Part shown: piece after piece, positions 40,439-45,019 of the stretch
Layout of the letters: every line of letters starts with the position of its first letter
Numbering within the stretch: the stretch's first letter is position 1
From: Dehalococcoidia bacterium
Lineage (GTDB): Bacteria > Chloroflexota > Dehalococcoidia > UBA6926
Length of the DNA stretch: 45,019 bases
Reading direction: 5' to 3'
Assembly (NCBI GenBank): GCA_009841045.1
Contig: VXMO01000049.1
Span: 1-45,019, forward strand
The notes under the pieces: model-generated
Told to the model about the DNA's origin: nothing
Seen by the model: only the letters and a program-made list of their open reading frames with translations
The model's database searches: none
Made by a program: the position numbers and the translations under genes

Positions 40439-40936
40439 CTACTCTTCCAGCCGCAGGTCTCCGCTCCGGCCGCCGGATTTGGACACGAGCCTCACCGACT
40501 CAACGCGCATCGTGCGGTCGATGGCCTTGCACATGTCATAGACGGTGAGGCCTGCAACGCTAACTGCCGTCAACGCCTCCATTTCGGCTCCCGTCTGTCC
40601 TGTCGTACGGACTGTGGCCTCGATCTCAACGCTTGCTCCGTCCTCCCCGGGAGTCAGCTCTACACCAACGAAAGATAGCTGTAGCGGATGGCACAGCGGG
40701 ATCAGTTCGGAGGTGCGCTTGGCCGCCATGACTCCCGCCAGTTGCGCGACAGATAGAACGTCACCTTTCGGTGTCGCCTGCTCGCGGATGGCGATGAGCG
40801 TTTCGGGAGACATGACTACCCTGCCCCGCGCAACGGCCTCGCGGCGTGTCACGTCCTTATCGCCAACATCAACCATGCGCGGTCCCGCCGTTGGATCAAC
40901 GTGGGAAAGTTGGCCGGGATTGTCCTGGTCAGCCAT
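40439..40936 (-). CDS. moaC: Cyclic pyranopterin monophosphate synthase MoaC
   Basis: A 165-residue enzyme acting with MoaA in the first step of molybdenum cofactor synthesis, turning the 3',8-cyclo-GTP intermediate into cyclic pyranopterin monophosphate. Family motifs are LIPLCHPL (substrate site), [26 protein letters not shown] with the catalytic Asp, and VSKSGGRSG at the C-terminal end. It follows moaA by 23 bases. Confidence 0.95.
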   Translation of the reverse strand: MADQDNPGQLSHVDPTAGPRMVDVGDKDVTRREAVARGRVVMSPETLIAIREQATPKGDVLSVAQLAGVMAAKRTSELIPLCHPLQLSFVGVELTPGEDGASVEIEATVRTTGQTGAEMEALTAVSVAGLTVYDMCKAIDRTMRVESVRLVSKSGGRSGDLRLEE

Positions 40937-40959
40937 CGGATTTCTCGGAGCGCCCTGCT

Positions 40960-42000
40960 CTACCCGCCGATGTGGTACATCTCCACGCGCTCCGGCTTCC
41001 TGCCTGCGAGCGCGGCGGTTTCACTCGTCCGCTCCTCGGAATAGCGGTCTGTCCGCTGCTCCCAGACGCCCGTGATCAGCCCACTAATCTCATCATCTGT
41101 CGCCCCTGATCGCAGCGCCTCGCGCAGATCGTGGCCTTCTCCGGTGAACAGGCAGGTGTAGAGCTTGCCATCCGTGGAAAGGCGGGCGCGTGTGCAGTCG
41201 TCACAGAACGGTTCAGAGACGGAGGAGATGAAACCGATTTCTCCGGTGTCGTCCGCATACGCATAGCGCGAGGATGTCTCGCTTCTGTAATTCCGATCGA
41301 TTGGGATGATAGGTGTCTCGGCATTGATGCGCGCCGCAAGCTCTTTGCTCGGCACGACCTCTTCCAGCTTCCAGCCGTTGATTGTTCCCACATCCATGTA
41401 TTCGATGAATCGCACGATCTTGTCGGTGCCCTTGAAGTATTTGGCGAGGTCTGTCACGAAGTTATCGTTGACGCCGCGCTGTACCACGCTGTTGATCTTG
41501 ATCGGCCCAAGGCCGGCGTCCTCAGCCGCCTCTATGGCTTCCAGCACGCGGTCAACGCCAAAGCCGCGGCCGTTCATACGCTTGAACGTCTCGTCGTCCA
41601 GGCTGTCCAGGCTGATGGTGACGCGGCGCAGCCCTGCTTCCCGCAGTTCCTTTGCCATAGGCGGCAGCAGGTAGCCGTTGGTTGTCAGGGAAAGGTCTTC
41701 TATACCCTCAACGGCAGAGAGCATCCGGATCAACTCAGGCAGGTCCCTGCGCAGCAGCGGCTCCCCGCCTGTGACGCGAATCTTGGTGACGCCCAAGCCG
41801 GCAAAGATGCGCGTAAGGCGCTCAATCTCTTCAAAAGTCAGAATCTGGTCGCGCGGCAGAAACTCATATCGCTCGCCGAATATCTCGGCCGGCATGCAGT
41901 ATGCACAACGAAAATTGCACCGGTCCGTGACGGAGATGCGCAGGTCTTGCAGAAGACGTCCGAAAACGTCCTTAACACTTATGGGGGCAACAACGGTCAT
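40960..42000 (-). CDS. moaA: GTP 3',8-cyclase MoaA
   Basis: A 346-residue radical-SAM enzyme that rearranges GTP for molybdenum cofactor synthesis. The N-terminal cluster motif is CNFRCAYC, followed by [13 protein letters not shown]. The C-terminal cluster carries CDDCTRARL and a later YTCLF cysteine. The protein ends in Gly-Gly, which is required in characterised MoaA. The ATG is two bases after the rdgB stop with no ribosome site of its own, so translation is probably coupled. Confidence 0.96.
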   Translation of the reverse strand: MTVVAPISVKDVFGRLLQDLRISVTDRCNFRCAYCMPAEIFGERYEFLPRDQILTFEEIERLTRIFAGLGVTKIRVTGGEPLLRRDLPELIRMLSAVEGIEDLSLTTNGYLLPPMAKELREAGLRRVTISLDSLDDETFKRMNGRGFGVDRVLEAIEAAEDAGLGPIKINSVVQRGVNDNFVTDLAKYFKGTDKIVRFIEYMDVGTINGWKLEEVVPSKELAARINAETPIIPIDRNYRSETSSRYAYADDTGEIGFISSVSEPFCDDCTRARLSTDGKLYTCLFTGEGHDLREALRSGATDDEISGLITGVWEQRTDRYSEERTSETAALAGRKPERVEMYHIGG

Positions 42001-42002
42001 GT

Positions 42003-42626
42003 TTAGGAGTTTCCCTCCGTCTTCGGCGCCGCGGCCATGTCGGCAATGATGTCCCGTGCAATGCTTGCCGCCCGACCGCGATGGCTGAGCGCGTTCTTTG
42101 TTTCTGAATCCAATTCGGCTACCGTCTTCCCGTACTCCGGCACGACAAATATCGGATCATATCCGAACCCGTTCGTTCCCCTCGGAGCTTGTCTAATTAT
42201 ACCCCGCAGTTCTCCCTTCGCTATTCGAACGGTGTCCTCGTTCGGCTCAGCGATGACAATCACACACCGGAACGCCGCGCCGCGATGTTCGTCCGGCACA
42301 TCCACGAGGTTGCGTAGCAGGAGTTGCACGCGGTCCTCATCCGTCCTAGCATCGGGAGCGCCGTAGCGGGCGCTGATCACGCCGGGCGCGCCATCCAGCG
42401 CATCCACAAAAAGGCCCGAATCGTCGGCGAGTGTCAGAATGCCACCGGCATTCGCATATGCCTGCGCCTTGATCAGCGCATTCTCTTCCAGAGTATCGCC
42501 GGTCTCCTCGACCTCCATATCAAGGCCGATATCCGCAGGCGTCACAAGTTCAACGGGCAGCCCATCCAACAACTCACGGAACTCCCGCACCTTGCCGGGA
42601 TTGCCTGTGCCAACGAGGAGTCTCAT
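42003..42626 (-). CDS. rdgB: XTP/dITP diphosphatase (RdgB/HAM1)
   Basis: A 207-residue house-cleaning enzyme that hydrolyses non-canonical purine triphosphates. Signature segments are [12 protein letters not shown] at the N terminus, [32 protein letters not shown], and LSHRGRA at the C terminus. It heads or sits within the minus-strand group ending in moaA and moaC; a family C hairpin separates it from fbp upstream. Confidence 0.95.
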   Translation of the reverse strand: MRLLVGTGNPGKVREFRELLDGLPVELVTPADIGLDMEVEETGDTLEENALIKAQAYANAGGILTLADDSGLFVDALDGAPGVISARYGAPDARTDEDRVQLLLRNLVDVPDEHRGAAFRCVIVIAEPNEDTVRIAKGELRGIIRQAPRGTNGFGYDPIFVVPEYGKTVAELDSETKNALSHRGRAASIARDIIADMAAAPKTEGNS

Positions 42627-42654
42627 TCGTTACTTCGCCTGTAACATCGCCGGA

Positions 42655-42680
42655 TGGATTCCCGCCTTCGCGGGAATGAC
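42655..42680. repeat. Dispersed hairpin repeat, family C, copy 2
   Basis: An 8-bp stem ATTCCCGC/GCGGGAAT with loop CTTC between fbp and rdgB. It pairs with the copy at 37183-37206 as a compensated variant. Confidence 0.88.
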
Positions 42681-42693
42681 GGCCAAGAGAAAA

Positions 42694-43830
42694 CTATTCC
42701 GCCCTGAACGCGAAACGCTCCTCCAGACCCGTGACGATGTCGCGGAAGCCGCCGTATTCCAGCTCCGTGTATGGCAGCATCGCCGGACCCGACCATCCCT
42801 GGTCGCGCATGTACAGCGCCTTCTCCTGCGCCTTGTTGCGGACGAGGTCCCACGCCGGATTGTCAAAGAAATCAACAACGTTTGCGGAGAACTTGCCCTC
42901 GGCATTCATGGAGAAGCCGAGCGACTCCACAATCGGCAGGCAGTATGGCCCGGTTACCGGCGTATTCATTGGCACCGGCATCAACGGCATATTGTGGGAG
43001 CCGCGCGCGTCTCCGCCGATGTAATGCGCCTTGGTGAACGTCGAAAGAACTTCCTCCGGCGCGGGGAAGATACCCTGGTTGCGCACAATGGCAATGGGGT
43101 CGTCCTTACCCGTGTATGTGCCGGCGATGTTGTGCAGCCGCTGAGCGGAAACTGCCACCGCCTCCTGGTCGTCATGCGTCCGTGATGTGATGCTCTCAAT
43201 GCCGAAACGCTCGTTGTCACGCAGCAACACCGTGATCTGGTAGTAGTCGTCCGGCGCGTGGAGTGTCAGGATGCTGTCGCCGCCCGTGTTGTTCATATCA
43301 ATGATGTTGAAATCAAAGCCCTGAATCATTTGCGGCAGCATCAGGCCAGCGCAGTACATCGGATCGGCGAAACCGAGGAACAGCGGCAGGTTATACGCGC
43401 CCGGCCCGCACTTGTCCGCCGCAAAGATCATGAATGACTCCGCACGACGCGCGCTGTTTGACCTCACCGGCTCATGCTCGAACTCCACCTCGGCCACCCC
43501 GGGCCCTGCGCCGCGCACATTCCCGGAGGGAGCGTCAACCAGCAGGTCCTGCCCTGCGCCGTAGAGGCCGTACTCTTGCGCGATGGCCGTCGCCGCAATA
43601 AAGCTGTCCCATGCGAACTGGTGAATCTCCGTGTCGTCCTTGCCTCGGGTATGAGACATGATGATGGCGATGTCATCGCCCACGTGGAACACGTAGCCAT
43701 CGATGAGCAGCCCCCGATCAATGGCGGCCTGCACTTCAGAGCGCACCTTGTCCAGCATCTCATCCGTCGGCCTTGTATGGCCTCCGATGGATCCAACGTC
43801 CGCCTTGATGGCTGAGAGTGTCAAACGCAT
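42694..43830 (-). CDS. Fructose-1,6-bisphosphate aldolase/phosphatase (archaeal type)
   Basis: A 378-residue bifunctional gluconeogenic enzyme (FBPase class V) that condenses triose phosphates and dephosphorylates the product to fructose 6-phosphate. The N-terminal metal and substrate motif LSAIKADVGSIGGHTRP is diagnostic. Further landmarks are HVGDDIAIIMSHTRG, GVAEVEFEHEPVR, FADPMYCAGLMLP and the C-terminal DFFDNPAWDLVRNKAQEKA. The length fits archaeal homologues. I chose the ATG at 43830, seven bases after GGGGGGA; another ATG two codons earlier and a long open leader to 43968 are less likely. Its presence argues for gluconeogenic carbon flow, feeding the isomerase at 6755. Confidence 0.93.
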   Translation of the reverse strand: MRLTLSAIKADVGSIGGHTRPTDEMLDKVRSEVQAAIDRGLLIDGYVFHVGDDIAIIMSHTRGKDDTEIHQFAWDSFIAATAIAQEYGLYGAGQDLLVDAPSGNVRGAGPGVAEVEFEHEPVRSNSARRAESFMIFAADKCGPGAYNLPLFLGFADPMYCAGLMLPQMIQGFDFNIIDMNNTGGDSILTLHAPDDYYQITVLLRDNERFGIESITSRTHDDQEAVAVSAQRLHNIAGTYTGKDDPIAIVRNQGIFPAPEEVLSTFTKAHYIGGDARGSHNMPLMPVPMNTPVTGPYCLPIVESLGFSMNAEGKFSANVVDFFDNPAWDLVRNKAQEKALYMRDQGWSGPAMLPYTELEYGGFRDIVTGLEERFAFRAE

Positions 43831-44009
43831 GGTCATTTCCCCCCGTGTTTCGTGGTTTTTCCCCGCGCGCGGCGTTGCTCTCGTACTGGCGACACCCGCC
43901 GCGGAACGATGAAATCCCCCACCCAAATGGCTTATCCAAGCCAGATTCACCCTATCAGTCACGCGCAAACCATGTCAAAGCGGACGCGCCGCGCCGATAC
44001 GCCGTCAAC

Positions 44010-44039
44010 TTGACATTTGAGCTACCAAAAATCTAGGCT
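44010..44039 (+). promoter_or_regulatory. Candidate promoter of the enoyl-CoA hydratase gene
   Basis: A consensus TTGACA (44010-44015), 18 bases, then TAGGCT (44034-44039), placed about 50 bases before the ATG at 44088. The -10 is weak. Confidence 0.5.
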
Positions 44040-44087
44040 TAGTCGGCTTTACGCACGAAGAATCCACAGAGGTGGGAGGGGAAGCAA

Positions 44088-44936
44088 ATGCCTGAACTGT
44101 TGTACGAGAAGAATGACGCGGAACACTACGCCACGTTCACCATGAACCGCCCGGATCGGCTGAACGCCATGGGCGGAAGCATGAATGAGGAGCTGCAGAT
44201 CGCGCTCCATGATTTCAACAACGACCGCAACATGTGGGTCGGCATCGTGACGGGCAACGGCCGCGCATTCTCCGCAGGCGCAGACCTGCGTGAGATGTCG
44301 GATCGAAACACTCGCACGGCCGAGGTCAATGAGGCGTTCGACAAGGGCGAGATCGACGCCGAGGAGCGGGCGCGTCGCCTGTTCCAGATCTCCGGCGGAG
44401 GAGGAGTCGGTCCCACGGGCTCCCTCTTCCAGTTCGCCCGCTCGCCCAAGCCCTTCATCGCGGCCATCAACGGACTGGCCGTCGGCGGTGGCACCGAGCG
44501 CGCCATCGATTGCGATATCCGCATCATCTCGACCGAGGCGTACATGGGCCTGTTTGAGGTGAAGCGCGGAATCATGCCCGGCTCCGGCATGCACTTGATG
44601 CCGCGCCTGGTCCCGGTCGGTGAGGCCATGTACATCGGCCTGACGGCGGATCGCATCTCCCCCGAAGAGTGCCTGCGCATCGGTCTGGTGCATGAGGTTG
44701 TTGAGCCGGATCAGCTCCTGCCGCGCGCAGTTGAGATCGCCAAGATGATTGCGGAGAACGCGCCCATCGCCGTTCAGGGCGTGAAGGCCACCGCGCAATT
44801 CTGGCGCAACCTGTTCATCGACGAGCACTACCAGTTCAGCGGCTGGGTCAACCGCATCGTCGGCGGCTCCGAGGACTCCAAGGAGGGCCCGCTCGCCTTC
44901 GCCGAGAAGCGAGCTCCCAACTGGCAGAATCGCTAA
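44088..44936 (+). CDS. Enoyl-CoA hydratase/isomerase family protein
   Basis: A 282-residue crotonase-fold protein. The oxyanion-hole segments are GRAFSAGADLREM (about 62-74) and INGLAVGGGTERAIDCDIRI (about 126-145); MNRPDRLNAM near the N terminus is also typical. The Glu after GGGT fits a catalytic residue of the family. There is an insertion of about 35 residues after the first motif (TAEVNEAFDKGEIDAEER). GGGAGGGGAAG lies just before the ATG. The acyl-CoA substrate is not evident. Confidence 0.92.
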   Translation: MPELLYEKNDAEHYATFTMNRPDRLNAMGGSMNEELQIALHDFNNDRNMWVGIVTGNGRAFSAGADLREMSDRNTRTAEVNEAFDKGEIDAEERARRLFQISGGGGVGPTGSLFQFARSPKPFIAAINGLAVGGGTERAIDCDIRIISTEAYMGLFEVKRGIMPGSGMHLMPRLVPVGEAMYIGLTADRISPEECLRIGLVHEVVEPDQLLPRAVEIAKMIAENAPIAVQGVKATAQFWRNLFIDEHYQFSGWVNRIVGGSEDSKEGPLAFAEKRAPNWQNR

Positions 44937-44964
44937 GAGCAGCGTTCCACAAGGAACCACAGGC

Positions 44965-45019
44965 GGGGGGGGGGGGGGGGGGGGGGGGGGGGCGGGGGGG
45001 GGGGGGCGGGGGGGGGGGG
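44965..45019. other. Poly-G contig-end artefact
   Basis: The last 55 bases are G apart from two C residues. Such runs are typical of dark-cycle base calls in two-colour short-read sequencing and are unlikely to be genomic. The real sequence probably ends near 44964. Confidence 0.85.

Noticed and set aside
44049-44960. 303-residue minus-strand frame
   Set aside because: Antisense to the enoyl-CoA hydratase, which has clear oxyanion-hole motifs and a ribosome site.

Overview
The window looks like one contig from a free-living, GC-rich (about 60 % by eye) bacterium, most plausibly a Chloroflexota lineage such as a Dehalococcoidia/SAR202-type organism. I infer this from the gene mix: squalene genes of the hpnCDE type, flavin-dependent thymidylate synthase, an archaeal-type fructose-1,6-bisphosphate aldolase/phosphatase, a stand-alone glucose-6-phosphate isomerase of the transaldolase-fusion type, and dispersed hairpin repeats. 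No rRNA or universal marker is present, so the phylum call is an inference. Both contig ends look artificial: the left end cuts a PyrK-like gene, and the right end is a poly-G run.

Layout. 87-3071 (minus): pyrE, a degenerate PRTase-like paralog, an M20 N-carbamoyl-amino-acid hydrolase and a truncated PyrK-like reductase. 3216-8383 (plus): a lipoprotein serine protease flanked by a 51-bp direct repeat, an ACMSD-like amidohydrolase, an asparaginase-like enzyme and glucose-6-phosphate isomerase. 8519-8895: tRNA-Leu, tRNA-Arg (anticodon GCG) and tRNA-Val. 8918-13728: a small biosynthetic locus with a one-module adenylation-carrier-reductase enzyme, a methyltransferase and a PfkB-fold protein lacking its catalytic Asp; the first two diverge from a perfectly symmetric promoter. 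14181-16812: a collagen-like lipoprotein and a sterol-reductase-family membrane enzyme.

17029-29333 (plus) is the most unusual part. It is a tightly packed five-gene operon: a 2166-residue membrane protein with HEAT repeats, two transglutaminase domains, Ig-like repeats and a DUF4129-like tail; a 900-residue polytopic membrane protein; a MoxR AAA ATPase; a DUF58 protein; and a small membrane protein. This is an enlarged version of the known MoxR-DUF58-transglutaminase module. It probably builds or remodels a cell-surface structure, but its substrate is unknown.

29442-33073 is a yjbQ-hpnC-hpnD-hpnE operon that should make squalene. A DUF2236/MpaB-type oxygenase lies convergent to it. The rest is a small membrane protein, a NatAB-like ABC exporter, a glycerophosphodiesterase, thyX, a DinB-like protein, an alpha/beta hydrolase, a minus-strand fbp-rdgB-moaA-moaC group and an enoyl-CoA hydratase. 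No CRISPR array, insertion sequence, prophage or replication origin was seen.
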